The notes below the pieces were generated by a model. That model did not search any database and was not told the origin of the DNA. It saw only the letters and a list, made by a program, of their open reading frames with translations. Positions 31,705 to 43,852 of a stretch of DNA of 64,000 nucleotides are shown piece after piece. Made by a program: the position numbers and the translations under genes. The DNA comes from Ulota crispa (taxonomy: Eukaryota > Streptophyta > Bryopsida > Orthotrichales > Orthotrichaceae), in assembly GCA_963920765.1 (NCBI GenBank), contig OY987245.1, positions 9,564,727 to 9,628,726 of the forward strand. The letters run 5' to 3'. Each line of letters opens with the position of its first letter. Within the stretch, counting starts at the first letter, position 1.

Positions 31705-32292
31705 TTTCATTATTAATATTCATGATGCTACAAAAATCCATGCATAAGGTCACCTTCAACTCCAACCAAACATAGGGATGGAGCCAACAAGCTACACACC
31801 ATTTTCAAAGAATGCTACATAGCCATTAGTCAGGAAACCCAAAAAAACCCTGGTTCCAAGTTTCCAACGCACGGAAACTTAGTTATTAAAAGACGCATTT
31901 AATATGAACTTATAGTTTGTAGTCCTTTTGCATGGCAAGTGCTCCTCTTTCCTTTTTTCTTAATAAAATATGCATGCTGGGTGTACTTAAAGTTGGGGTT
32001 TTTTCCCGAGGTTACCTCCAATCAAGGGTCGTTTAAGTGATAGGTAAGGACGGGAATATCGATGTTGGAATCTTTATCACTCTACTGATCAGCTTAATTA
32101 TTGTGGCACTTTTCAACCAATCTCAGTTCACCAGGTTGGCAGGTAGCCAGGTATGGCTACATATGGTAATCCTTTTTGGGGCCCTTAACCTTAATGACTA
32201 GTCACTAATAATTTGTTGACTAATTTCATTGCCATTTTAGTGCGTTTGAATGAATGCCCCTAGGTATCACGCTAATTAATTCTGAAGTTCTC
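31705..32292. other. Intergenic, no gene recognised
   Basis: AT-rich spacer between transposons. Confidence 0.4.
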
Positions 32293-32510
32293 TTAATCCT
32301 TTAAGCGGCGGGCTGGTCCCCAATCACTATGCCTGCCCGGTACAGCGGTGTGGCAAAGTGCCCTCAAAAATTTAATATTGCTTCTAAAAGTTGCATACAA
32401 TAAGGGCCGCTTTACATATGGGGCCGGGCCAATTTGGTTAGGGGTTGATTGTCTCAAACTTCAGCCCACATTTTGTTTCAGCCCACATTTTGTTTCAGCC
32501 CACATTTTGC

Positions 32511-33472
32511 TTAACTCCTAAAGAATCAAGGGTGTTTTTTGAGAAAAAATCTTAGAAACTGTCAACTTTTAGAGCATTGCCCAAAATTTAAAATTTAAAA
32601 CCTTTTTTCTCAATTCCAACCGTACAAAAGTGTGTCAAATAGATAAGTTAATGTGTGCAAAAAAATTCAGCCCATTTGACCATGGAGATTGTAAGATTAT
32701 AACATTTGAAGTGAGAAAAATAGCTTTTTTTCATTCCTACAAAACAAGGTCAGCAAACTTTGACCCTTCCTAGAGTAAATTTCTTGCTCTACACAAATTT
32801 GAGCTTTTTGACCATTCACAAGTATATGATGTTAGGTTCACTCATGAACTTTTTCAGATGCAAATATAGAGTTTAGCTTATTCTAAATCACCCTCCAATG
32901 CAAGAAGGTTTAGTGAATTGGCAATACATTAGTCATTCTTTCATGATTTCTTGTGCAATGTGGAAGTCTTTTGTTTGAAATCTAAAAGGCAAAAAGTTGG
33001 AAATAAACATTTGGAATATGTGAAAAAAAGTTTCAAGAGCTTTAGATTTATAAATTGAAAGACAATAGGGCTTGAATTTAGAGGATTTTTTTTTCTTGAA
33101 GTTGCCCTAACATAGTTAACAAAGTTTGACTCTCTTTAGAATGTGATATGAGTCCTCAATTTGTTTATTTTTTTGACAATTGTACATCATGTTTTTTTAG
33201 TTACATACTTGCCAAATTTCAAAAGTTAATGAGATTTTTAGCATAAGATTCTCCAAAGATGCCCAAATTGCCCGAGCTGCCCAAATTCTTTTGAGCAACA
33301 TAACTTTTGAATCAGGCATCCAATTGGGGAAAAATTTACATTTCCACTTGGAGGATACGTATTTGTACCTTGCGTAACAATTTTGAGAACATCCAATAAA
33401 AATTAACTCCATATGACCCTACCCCAGTTCTCAAGTGGCTGTTGAACAGCCACTTGGTCCTTTAGGGGTCAA
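32511..33472. mobile_element. TTAA-flanked piggyBac-like element nested in Harbinger copy 1 (first of two)
   Basis: It opens TTAACTCCTAAAGAATCAAG and closes CTTGGTCCTTTAGGGGTCAA. The closing TCAA (33469-33472) doubles as the start of the next element and appears to be a mutated TTAA. Confidence 0.75.
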
Positions 33473-34388
33473 CCCCTAAAAGACCAAGCAAAGTATTCAC
33501 CAAAAACTCTTCAAAACTGCCTTTTTTAGAGCATCAACCAAATTTGAAAACAAAAACATTTTTATGCATATGTGACCATAGGATCTTGTAGAAGAATGGT
33601 AATAGAAGATGTGGAAAAAATTTCAGAGTTTTCCATCGCGTGGATTGGAAGTTAGAATGGTTTGAATATTCAAAAACATCTTGTGAAAATCCGGGAAGCT
33701 ACCCTTTTGAAGGTGAAATTCCTAAGGAAAAAAGGCCATGTGGGTGGTGCTTCTCTAAATTCCTTATTCCACCAAAGTAAAGTACATGTCAAAAAAGTTT
33801 CAAATCATGTGGAGTTGTATAACATATGGCAAAAAAATTAGTAAGTAAAAAGAAGTAGAGAATGTTTCAAAACACAAAATTGTTAAGAATTTAATTATGG
33901 AAATGAAAAATGCCAATCCCAATGGTCATAATGTTGTCATAAACAATATTCATCCTTTGATTATGTTTTTTTTCCAAAATGTTGAAAATTGAGTAAAATA
34001 AAGGACTTCAAAGTTTATATTGGAGTAGAGAATCCATAACTGCCCGCAAACAAAAAATCCTCATAACTTTCATCTTGTTGATTCAAACGGAATGATTTGA
34101 AGCTTCCTGCATTCACATAAATCTCCTAAACCAATTTTTTTTTTAAATTTATGAAAAAAGTGATTTTAAAAAATCTGCCCAGGCTGCCGGACAAACGTAA
34201 AAAACAGCATATTAGGCCATTTTTTACTCATAATTCCAAATGTCATGAAATTTAGTGCATATAAAAGATAAACCTCGTCCCCATATTATATTAAAATTTC
34301 AGCTTGAAACATGAAAAGCTCCAATCACAGGTACATGCCCAAAATCGCTATGTTTCTAAAAAAGGGGGTCTGGTCCTTTAGGGGTTAA
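33469..34388. mobile_element. TTAA-flanked piggyBac-like element (second of two, abutting)
   Basis: It opens TCAACCCCTAAAAGACCAAG and closes GGTCCTTTAGGGGTTAA. The interior matches 192-1146 in the same orientation (AAGAAGTAGAGAATG). Confidence 0.8.
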
Positions 34389-35508
34389 GGCTGGCCTCCA
34401 CTACTCATTAAAATAAGATTATAGTGGCGGCCAATTGTCTCATATGTAAAGGCCTTGAGGCCAAGGATTTGGGCCGATTCAATAAAGTTAAGCCATCTTT
34501 ACACTAGAGGTTAGAAGTTGTGACAAAAATCTCTTATGGGCCATGGCTTGTTTTCAAAAAGCTAGCATTTGGAGATAGTGGCTTCTTGTTGCAATGTAAA
34601 GTGAGAATAGGCCACAAATTTTTTTAATTATTTTATTTTTTGATTTTTTGATTTTTGATTTTGAAACAATGACATGATGATAGATACCAAAAAATAGAGT
34701 TGGACAAAGGGGGACATTGCCAAAATGTGCATGAACCCTAAACATGAAGTTTGAAACAAACTCTTAAGTTCTTTGTTTACCTTGTCAAGGTATATTATAC
34801 CAATTGCCTTTATTATTTTCTTTTTATCAACCACAAAGCATCTATAATATTTTTGCATATTGATTCGTTCTTCCATAAATCAAGTTTTATGCAGATAGTA
34901 TCTAGCAAAATATATACTATGAGTTATGGATCATCAAGAGTACCTTGCATAAAAGATCATAGAAAAAGAAATCAAAATATCAACATATGCAAGGTTGAAA
35001 AAGCGTAGAAGGAAAAAAAAGGTTTGCAAATAGATACTCCTTCTGTCCTATTATAAAGCTCCAAAAAACTTCTCCATGAGGGATTAGCTGTACTTTTAGT
35101 CATTATGCTAGTGACAAATGCATTCTAGAATCAATATACCACCTACCAAATGTTTGAAAATCTCCAATTTTTATGTTACTATTGACACCTAGATTCCATG
35201 CAAAAAGTACCATATTTGTACATGTTGGTAGCTCCTCAAGATTGATGATTTAAAGATTAGTAGCAACAATGGTACCTCATATGGGCAAGGCCAAGCTTGT
35301 TAGGAGAGGAATGCTATGTAATTGCTTAACTTACCCCCATGAGATCATTGGACATGACAAATGCTTTTTAAGCAATTGAAATTAGCAAAAAGGAGCTTTT
35401 TAGTGGGACAATAACTATGCCTAATTTGGAGCATTATATTGGGATGGAGGGAATAGAAAATATACAAGCCTACACAAGTAATTAGTAAACTCATTTAGCA
35501 AGCTAAAT

Positions 35509-36022
35509 GCCCCATGCCCCCCATGCCATCCCCCCATCTCCTCCATCCCCCATGCCCATCTCTCCATCCCCCCATCCCCCATGCCCATCCCTCCATCCCC
35601 ATCCCTCATCCCCCCATGCCCATCCCCTCATCCCCATGTCCATCCCCGCATCCCCCCATGCCCATCCCCCATCCCCCCATGCCCTGCCCTCTCCCATCCC
35701 CCATGCCATGCCATTCCCTCCCCCATCCTCTATGCCATCCCCCCGTGCCCGCCATGCCATCCTCCACCTCCCCCATGCCATTCCCCACCCCCGATGCCAT
35801 GCCTCTCATGCCATCCCCCACCCCCTCTCCATGCCATCCCCCATGCCATGCCTCTCATGCCATCCCCCCACCCCCCCATGCCATCTCCATGCCATCCTCC
35901 CATGCCATCCCTCTCATGCCATACCCCTCATGCCATCCCCTTCATGCCATCCCCCTCATGCCATCCCCTCATGCCATCCTCCCATCCCCCCCACCCCCAC
36001 CCCCACCCCCCCCATCCCCCTA
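35509..36022. repeat. CCCCATGCCAT minisatellite
   Basis: About 515 bp of degenerate units built on CCCCCATGCCAT, CCCCCATGCCCAT and CCTCATGCCAT. One strand is C-only-rich and the other G-rich with many GGGG runs. It gives long proline/serine or glycine frames in all phases, none of them a gene. The 37674-38774 copy has only about 85 bp of it (near 37998-38082). Confidence 0.9.
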
Positions 36023-36758
36023 GCTTCTCTCTCGTGCCTCCGGGCTTTTGATATAGCAGATTCTATTGGAGAAAAAAAAAAATTGATAATTTTTTTTTTA
36101 CAATGAAACTTGACATTGGCCCCAAGGCCAAGATTGGTTTCCCATTTTTGGTGCACCCAATTCAGAGAGCTCGGGGCATGTCAAATCTTGTCTTTGTTGA
36201 ATAAAAAATTCATTCCACCAAATTGGCCCTGTCTTTAGGATGTAAGGGCCTTGGGGCTGATTTCAGCTTTTTGTCCAATTAGAAAGCAGGATTAATGGCC
36301 TCTGACGCAATCAAATGGCCTAGCCCACAGGTGTAAAGCGGCCCTAAGTCACATAAATCAACATGCAATGCTACTCTCGTGAAAATTATTAGGACATAAT
36401 GGTATTTAGTTATTATTTTTTGTAAACCTTCTCACAATATGAAATATTCAAAAGTACTTGTGCATCTAATGAAGTTAATTTTTGCCTTCCATGATGAACC
36501 ATGTGTCCATTATCATTTCTTTATGAATGAAAAATGGATTCCTTACATCCAATAGGTTGACTTTTTATCATCCATAAAACTGACTTTTTGGCATGGGTTA
36601 TTTAAGAAAAACTAGTGTTTCTTTTGTTTTGGCAAATTGGCACCCTAAGATCATTCGGAAGAACGGGCTTGGGATTTGAATTAAAGAAATGCATGCATGT
36701 GCTACTGGAAGATTGTGCGAGGATGTTCGTTGGCAGAAGGGCCGGTGGGGTAGCTGGT

Positions 36759-37673
36759 TTAACCCTTTAACTACCACACTCATTTTCACAAAATCCACTG
36801 AAAGCGGGGTTGTAAGCTTAGATTTGGCATTGAATCAAATTTGGATCCATTTTCAATAATTCAATCGTACGGATGGGAAGTACACCTTGTTTCTTGTATA
36901 GTACCAAAATTTCAGTTAGATTTATCATTGGAGGTGAAATATTCTAATGATTGAGTGAGTTGTATGCGGAAAATCTATAGTGTTTCATTCTTGTTTAGTT
37001 TTGAATGCTAACCTTTCATGCAAGCTTTGATTGAGAAGAGCCTTACATTTCTAGAAAGCACAATTTCTCACCTTTCCAACAAGACTAGTTTTCACACAAA
37101 ATAAACAAAAATACCAATCACAAGGTGTAGCTAAGTGGACAAAAAGGGTCAAAAAACCCACTTTCTTTGCTACCCTAAAACGGTTCTACAAGAAATTTGA
37201 TAATTATTTTAGAAAATCCAATTGGTGAAAACAATCTAGAATTAACCCTAAATGTAGGATGACATCTTTTAAAGCCAAAATGACAACTTCATTTTAGTAG
37301 ATCTTCAAATACTATAATCGTACTACTACCATATAGGAAAACAATACAAGCATATTTCTTAAGCAATTTGAAATTTTTTAGAATTGTGCAATTGAAATTT
37401 GACATTCTTCTTGCATACTTGATGTATTGTGTTGTTGCTTTGATCCATCTTTGACAAAAATTGGATACGTATTTTGAAGCCATGCCGTATAAACACCATT
37501 ATTTGTCAACTCACATACGCAATTGCATTGTTATTTTATTAGATGGATGCAAAATTCTTGTGATCACATGCATACTTCAAGACCAAATTCCAAATTATTA
37601 AGCAATTTCAACGTACAAGCTAAAAACCACACCCAACAACCAAAATATGGTCGCGTGGTCCTTAAAGGGTTAA
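36759..37673. mobile_element. TTAA-flanked element, 915-bp subfamily, copy 2
   Basis: It opens TTAACCCTTTAACTACCACA and closes GTGGTCCTTAAAGGGTTAA. Its closing TTAA overlaps the TAA of the following Harbinger-like element. Confidence 0.8.
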
Positions 37674-38774
37674 GGGCTGCTTTACATATGGGGGCAGGGC
37701 CAATTCACTCTATCAAAGGTCAAGAATCCTCACTTGTGATTGGACAAAAGGTTGAAATCAACCCCAAGTCACTTACACCTAGAGTAAGGGCCAATTTGGT
37801 GTAATGAATATTTTATTCAACAAAGACAAGATCTGACATGGCCCGAGCTCACTGAATTGGGTGCACCCAAAGTGGGAGGCCAATTCTTGGCCTTGGGGCC
37901 AATGTCAAGTTTCATTTAAAATATATGTTTTTTCATAAAATATTATTTTTTCACCAATCAAATCCATTCCCAAAGCCAACGGCACTAGAGAAGCTAGGGC
38001 ATGGGGGCATGGGGGTATGGGGGCATCATGGGGGGATGGAGGGCACTGGGAGATGAGGGGCATGGGGGGCATGGGGTATTTAGCTTGCTCAACTAGTTCT
38101 TATGTGTACAAAAAACACTAGGCTTGTAAACTTTGTGTCTATTTGCAAATCATTTTTTCCTTCTATGCTTCTCATGAAGTCTTTATGTAAACCTTGCATA
38201 TGTTGATATATTGATTTTTTTTCTGTCATTTTTTATGCAAGATACTCTTAATGATCTATAACTCATAGTATTTATTTTGCTAGATACTATCTGCATAAAA
38301 CTTGATTTTTGGAAGAACTAATCAATAGGCAAAAATAATGTAATTGTTTTGTGGTTGATAAAAGAAAATAAATGCAGGCAATTGGAATAACATACCTTGG
38401 TAATGTAAACAAAAAACTTAAGAGTTTGTTTCAAACTTCATGTTTAGGGTTCATGCACATTTTGGCAATGTCCCCCTCTTTTCACTTTAGATTGCAACAA
38501 GAAGCCACTATCTCCAAAGGCTAGCTTTTTGAAAACAAGCCATGGCCCATAAGAGATTTTTGTCACAATTTCTCACCTCTAGTGTAAAAATGGCTTAACT
38601 TTATTGAATTGGCCCAATTCCTTGGCCTTAAGGTCTTTCCATATGAGACAATTGACCCCCACAATAATCTAATTTTATTTAGTAGTGGAGGCTAGCCTTA
38701 AGCAAAATATGGGCTGAAATTTGAGGCAATTGGCCCCAAGCCGAATTGGCCCGCCCCCATATGCAAAGCGGCCC
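37674..38774. mobile_element. PIF/Harbinger-like element, copy 2 (1.1 kb)
   Basis: It starts GGGCTGCTTTACATATGGGG, ends CCCCATATGCAAAGCGGCCC, and is flanked by TAA (37671-37673, 38775-38777). It is inverted relative to copy 1. It retains an uninterrupted TTAA near 38697 (GGCTAGCCTTAAGCAAAATA) where copy 1 carries two nested elements. Confidence 0.85.
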
Positions 38775-38889
38775 TAAATTCATGGATCACTTTTAAAGAT
38801 TCACGAACCATTAATGTTGTTTGTGTGCACATAATGGTCAATCATCTTGGAAAAGTTCTTTCAAAGCATCCTCTTTTTCTGCATAGGTA

Positions 38890-39216
38890 AAGTAAGAGGC
38901 TCATAAACCGGCCATCTAAGAGCTGAAATTGAATTTTGGGGAGGTGGAACTTCTTGGTATATTTTTCAGTAAATTTTCCTTGAAAGACAAGAGGAATGGG
39001 CTTCTAACTCAAGTTATTTTGTATTTTTTAGAGCAATGTGGAATTAGTTTTGAAATTTTGAAGTGGAAAGGTCATAGGGCTCTAAACTGGATCACTTCCT
39101 CAAATGTATGCCCATTCTGCATTTTTGAAAGGCTATGAATAAGGGCATGTAGCAATGGAGTTCATTTGGGGAGGTGAGCAGTATTACTGCCCTAATGGAG
39201 TTTGAACCTCTTACCT
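38890..39216. mobile_element. AGGTAAGAGG MITE, copy 2
   Basis: It is homologous to 16494-16810 in the same orientation. The left end has mutated to AAGTAAGAGGCTCATAAACC; the right end is AACCTCTTACCT. The left flank is TA; the right flank is TT. Confidence 0.75.
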
Positions 39217-40555
39217 TTAGCTTCTTTGAGCTTCTTCTGAGCTTCTTCACTTGACAATGGTAGCAGAGTCCAATGAGCGGGGAGATCTAAAAAGAACTAA
39301 GGGCATCTCCACTTGTTTGCGGAAATGCAGACTCACTAAAGCTGTTTGCCTAGGCCCGTGGAGGCAAATGTGATCAGGTCCATGTCTGAATCCCCACCGG
39401 TGTCGCACGCAACAAGAGTTTGTCAGCATCCCAATTTCTAAATGACCAATAGCTTTGTGTCACGCTGTCAACCGGTGTCAAGTAGAGAGGAGTTTGCATA
39501 GGAAAATCGCTAGGATTCTAGCTGCAGCCTATTTCAGATCAACAGATGGAATGATACTATAAAATAAAATATAGCTCTCCAAAACAAAGCTGCAAGAAAA
39601 TAAAAAACAAAAACATGCAAGAAGAAGAGAAGTAAGATATGTGGAGTATGTAATATATTTAATGAAGAACATCTCATCTTTTCTTGAGTAGGTTTCCACC
39701 TATATATTAAAGAGAGATGACATAAAGTAAAAACCCTTCTCTACCATTAGTCTATGAGTTACTTTAAATAAAAATAACTCCTAGATAAAAGCCACTCTCT
39801 ATTATTGGTCCATGGAATTTCTTTACTAAAGTAAGCCCCAATGGACTCTAGTTAACTAACACTTTTGTACGGTGGTTGCCTCATCAAAACCTTATCCGGG
39901 AAAACCTTACTAAACAAGGACAAAACTTTGGATGAAGGAAAAAGAGTACAACACATCATACATATTATAATTGTTGTGATAGAGCTACAGACTCTAAAGA
40001 AAGTGTTGGGAATAGAAAACACAACGAGGACACAATAGAGATATAACAAAGTATGCAAGGAGAAGAAGTAACAAGTGTTACAAGTGTAATAATCCAAGCA
40101 GGGCTTCCCTACTATATACAAGGGAAGTCCAAAGATAGGATGTAAAAGTCCTTCTCTACTATTGGTCCATGGGATCCCTTTACTAAAGTAAACTCTAGTG
40201 AACTCTAGTTAACTATGTGTAGAGCGTATCAATATAATACTTATCTCAACAATAATCTAATCACTTTACTTATATTTATCACATGTCATGATTTATATCA
40301 CGACACCGGTGTTCAAGGCTGTGGAGCCCAACAGAAGGAATAGGATCAAGGACTTTGGCTCAACTTAGAAATAGATTGTGAATAGTCAAATGTAGCTAGA
40401 TTTTAGCGCAGGGTTTTTTTTTGAAAGAATCTGGAGCTCCCCATCCTTGGAGCGCTTCTTGGCAAGGCCACTTAAGCAATGCGGGGCACTTGTGGAGATT
40501 TTATTCTCGAAATTGCCCTCTAGCCTCGCTGTCTCACCCTCTCTGAGCCATTGGT
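39217..40555. other. Intergenic with a diverged direct repeat, possibly LTR-derived
   Basis: Similar segments at about 39717-39850 and 40141-40220 share CCTTCTCTACCATTAG or CCTTCTCTACTATTGG and CTTTACTAAAGTAA. They may be remains of a solo or nested LTR. I cannot define TG...CA ends. Confidence 0.35.
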
Positions 40556-40673
40556 CACTACAAGGAAATGGAGTCCAAATTGACATATCCTAATTGATTA
40601 AATATGTCCAAATTGATAGAAAAGTGTCCTAATTGACAAAAAATGACCAAATTGACGGTGTTCCCTTGTAGTG
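40556..40673. mobile_element. CACTA-like mini-element (118 bp)
   Basis: It starts CACTACAAGGAAATGG and ends GTGTTCCCTTGTAGTG. The interior repeats AAATTGACA-type units. Flanking 3-mers are GGT and AGT, close but not identical. Confidence 0.65.
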
Positions 40674-40962
40674 AGTGGAGATGCTGTAATAGAAAATCAT
40701 CCGAAAATATGCCAAAAAAACTAGCTAAATTTCAAATCAAGTGGATAAAAACCAACTCAACTTTTAAGAAGTTTTTTAACAAATATTAAAAAGAAGTGTG
40801 TTGTTTGTCCCATGATATAATTCTTTTTAAATATCACAAGTTCTGTTAGAGAGGGGTGAGGAAGAGGAAAAGGTAGAGAAAAGGAGGGTGAGAAGTCACA
40901 AGGAAGAATTACAAAAAATTAGCACAGTGCACAAAGCAAGTCCAAAACGTGTTTGTTATAGC

Positions 40963-41268
40963 ATGATTGCATTTAAGTTGCCTTGCACTAATTTCTCAAC
41001 ATTTTACACTACACAAATACTTACTCACACTACAATGAATTTCATCAATATATTTATGCAATAAAAGACATTGAAGGGTTTGGCAATAATAAAAAAATTA
41101 TTAATGCACAAATTAACAACATCCAACTTGTAAATCATGTGAAATCCTAATATCTAGAAAGTTGCATGCTCCTCTAAGTGGCCAAACAATGAATCATGAA
41201 ATAACTTTTTATGGGAAAACATCCTAATTATTTAGGGAAACTAAATGCAATGCAATATTGAGTGTAGA
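40963..41268. mobile_element. CACTGAATATTGC-family MITE, degraded
   Basis: The left part TGCATTTAAGTTGCCTTGCA and right part GCAATATTGAGTGTAG match the ends of 25300-25592. Confidence 0.6.
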
Positions 41269-41865
41269 ACCTTCATTTGAAGTGACATAAGTGGAGCAAT
41301 TTCATTATTTGGATTATTTGATAGGTACCGCCAAAATTCCTTTCTACTCTTTTTATTTTTCTGATGAATTGAAAGCGGTAATCGTTTAGCTTCTTACCTC
41401 CATCTATTACTGAGAGATTACAAGGAATTGTGTTCTTGTTTATTTCGCGTATTCTTCCATGTGAGATAAATTCATACGATTCCTTGTTTTCTACATTAGG
41501 ATATTTTTTGAAACTTTAACAAACTTTTCATTGGAATATTTTTGACATTATATCGTTTTATGCATTATATAAATACAAAACCAAACAATCATTTATTGTT
41601 TGAATTCTTAAAGTTTTGAATCTCATGTACATGCAAACTTATGATATCCATAAATTAGGTTATTGAAGTACCTTTTGGAGTTTAAAATCTCAATCAATAA
41701 AATTGTAAAAGATAAAGATGTAAAAGTTTAAAACCGTCATTCATATTGTCACTACCATACTAATTTGATGGCTGCTAACTTTTAATTGTACTTTAGCATT
41801 ATAAATAATTCAAGTGATACAAGAAAAATCATAATGGCGTTTTTTTATCATATATATATATAAAT
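41269..41865. other. Intergenic, no gene recognised
   Basis: Very AT-rich. No exon or repeat boundary is seen. Confidence 0.4.
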
Positions 41866-42020
41866 AAAAGATGCTTTCTTGACTAAGCACTATGACTGCC
41901 GTGAGTCATTTTGGACAGTCCATAATGACTCAAGACAATCTTATGACCAAAATGAGTCATTATGGACTGACCAAAATGACTCACGGCATTCATAGTGCTT
42001 AGTCAAGAAAGCGTCTTTTT
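41866..42020. mobile_element. Fold-back MITE (about 155 bp)
   Basis: The arms AGATGCTTTCTTGACTAAGC and GCTTAGTCAAGAAAGCGTCT enclose inverted GTGAGTCATTTTGG/CCAAAATGACTCAC and AGTCCATAATGACTC/GAGTCATTATGGACT. The whole can fold into one hairpin. Confidence 0.75.
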
Positions 42021-42410
42021 TCCGTTGTATATTCCTTGCATCTGATGTAAATAACTCAAATGTATTGATTTGTCTTTAGTCCTACCTCATTGAAATATAC
42101 CGTAGTAAATATATTATATTTGTCCAGATTTTAAAAGATAATTTAGGCGATAATTTGCAAGTTGGGGTACACATGTATAGGGTTAGTTTAGCATTTTTAT
42201 CCAAATTATTGACTTACATGCCAGAGAACCCAAAATATGCAATAGTACTTTTGGGGTGCTTTTATGTTCGTAATGATCCATTCCTTTATCACTTGCCTTT
42301 CTCCCTCCATTTTCGAGTTTAAAATTAAGCATATTTCCATGGATGCGTTGTGTTGCAAATTTAATAGTTTGAAGACTTTGTGTAGGGGCATTAGATTCCC
42401 TTCAACGTTT

Positions 42411-42936
42411 AAATGACGAGCTGGTTACCGTGGCCATAAGCAAGTTATAAATTTGCAAACATTGGGAGAAGATATGTGTTGTGGTAAAGTGCTCACTCAA
42501 TTTAATGTTATTACCAAAAGTTGCATAAGCCAATATAGTATATTGTTCTCTTATAAATGGCAAGAAGGGTCATATGGGGCCTAACTTCTACTTTGTAAAT
42601 TCTCTCACAATTTGAGGTATACGATATTATGAGAGCATTCAATGAGGTTAGTTTTTTCTTTCCATGATGGATCATGTCTTTATGATCACTCTACAAGAAA
42701 ATCATGGTTAAATCTACAAAAATTTGATAAAGATTGTGACCTAATCTACAATATATTGTAGATTAGGTCACAATCTTTGTTAATTTTTTGTAAATTTGAT
42801 CATGGTTTTCTTGTAGTCACGTCCGTGATCACTTAAAAAGATTGGATGAAAATTGGATTGCTTACAACTAGCATTTTGTTTTCTTTTGTTATCCAATGGA
42901 AAAAAAACATCTAATGTATTGGTGTTTAAGGGTTGA
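42411..42936. mobile_element. TTAA-type element, terminal bases mutated
   Basis: The left end TTCAACGTTTAAATGACGAG and right end TTGGTGTTTAAGGGTTGA match the 11814 and 32293 family (shared: GAGCTGGTTACC-type start and CCATGATGGATCATGT). It contains the hairpin at 42691-42816. Confidence 0.6.
42691..42816. mobile_element. CACTA-like hairpin element (126 bp)
   Basis: It starts CTACAAGAAAATCATGG and ends CATGGTTTTCTTGTAG. The centre is a palindrome: GTGACCTAATCTACAA meets its inverse around 42750. Confidence 0.7.
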
Positions 42937-43041
42937 AAAAAACTAAACAACCTTTCACTTGACCCTAACTTTAAAATGGCACAAGTTGGTTTACATAATT
43001 TCATGCAAAATTATGAGATTTGGAAAAAAATGAAAGTATAT

Positions 43042-43173
43042 ACTATAAGAAAACAGTGAATTGACTAAACTTGTCCAAATTGACAAAAAAGTGTTTAAAA
43101 TGACAAAAAAGACATCAGAATTGACATGTTTGAATTTACAAAAATGATTGAATCGACAACATAATCTTGTAGT
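43042..43173. mobile_element. Degraded CACTA-like element
   Basis: It starts ACTATAAGAAAACAG and ends AATCTTGTAGT. The interior AAATTGACAAAAAAG units resemble 40556-40673. Confidence 0.45.
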
Positions 43174-43544
43174 TAAGATATAAATTGACACCCATTTGTT
43201 TATAAGTTTGGATTTGGAAACCATGAACCAAAACCCAAATATTCGTTAGTTTGGGAAAGAACTTAATTTTGAGACTTTTGGATTTTATGTCCTTGACAAA
43301 GTACTCATTTAATATTCTTTTGACGATTACAAACCAAAAAGTCCCAAAATTGAGTTTTTACCAAGTTAATGAATATTACGTTCTAAACAATATTTAGAAA
43401 TTCATTGATGAGATAAAAGTGAAAGAATTTTTTTTAAACAACTTTTGATTCTATAAAGATGTAGTAAGGCCTTTAAGTTTTAGCAATTATGTTCTTCAAA
43501 TCATTTTGACGTGTACATATTATGAACTGTTCATATAATTTTTT

Positions 43545-43852
43545 GGGAAAATTTCATGGATATCCTGAAGTTTGCAATGTTTTCATAGATACCCTGCTTT
43601 TTCAGAAATATCACGGATACATTTGGACCGAATAATTTAGGCATTTGTTTTGTTGTGCATGCTAATTCTCTTCTTCCTTTGTGTGCACAAATAACAAGAA
43701 ATAAGTAGTGTGTGCACAAAGGGAGAAGAAAGTGACATGCATAGCAAAACAAACACCTAAATGTTTGGTCCAAGGGTATTTGTGAATTTTTGAAAAAGCA
43801 AGGGTATCTATGAAAATATTGCAAACTTCAGGGGTATCTATGAAATTTTCCC
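43545..43852. mobile_element. Mutator-like MITE, copy 3
   Basis: It starts GGGAAAATTTCATGGATATC and ends CTATGAAATTTTCCC. The flanking 9-mers are TAATTTTTT and TAGTTTTTT, one mismatch apart. Confidence 0.8.

Larger units (their letters stand above)
32404..36344. mobile_element. PIF/Harbinger-like non-autonomous element, copy 1 (3.9 kb)
   Basis: It starts GGGCCGCTTTACATATGGGG, ends GGTGTAAAGCGGCCC, and has TAA on both sides (32401-32403, 36345-36347). A 3-bp TAA duplication with GGGCC ends fits PIF/Harbinger. The interior holds two nested TTAA elements (32511-34388), AT-rich sequence shared with 52524-53640, and a CCCCATGCCAT minisatellite. No transposase is seen. Confidence 0.8.
32293..36610. 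mobile_element. TTAA-type element interrupted by the 3.9-kb Harbinger-like element
   Basis: The left end TTAATCCTTTAAGCGGCGGG matches the reverse complement of 13318-13383. The right part (36480-36600, CCTTCCATGATGAACCATGT) matches 42650-42670 and, inverted, 11920. The right terminus is uncertain. Positions 32404-36344 are a later insertion. Confidence 0.55.

Noticed and set aside
35509-36022. Regular repeats considered as a CRISPR array
   Set aside because: The units are contiguous and degenerate with no spacers, and the DNA is eukaryotic.
35507-36106. Long overlapping proline/serine and glycine-rich frames (up to 199 codons)
   Set aside because: All phases of the CCCCATGCCAT minisatellite are open because of its composition; there is no start context, splice logic or conservation.
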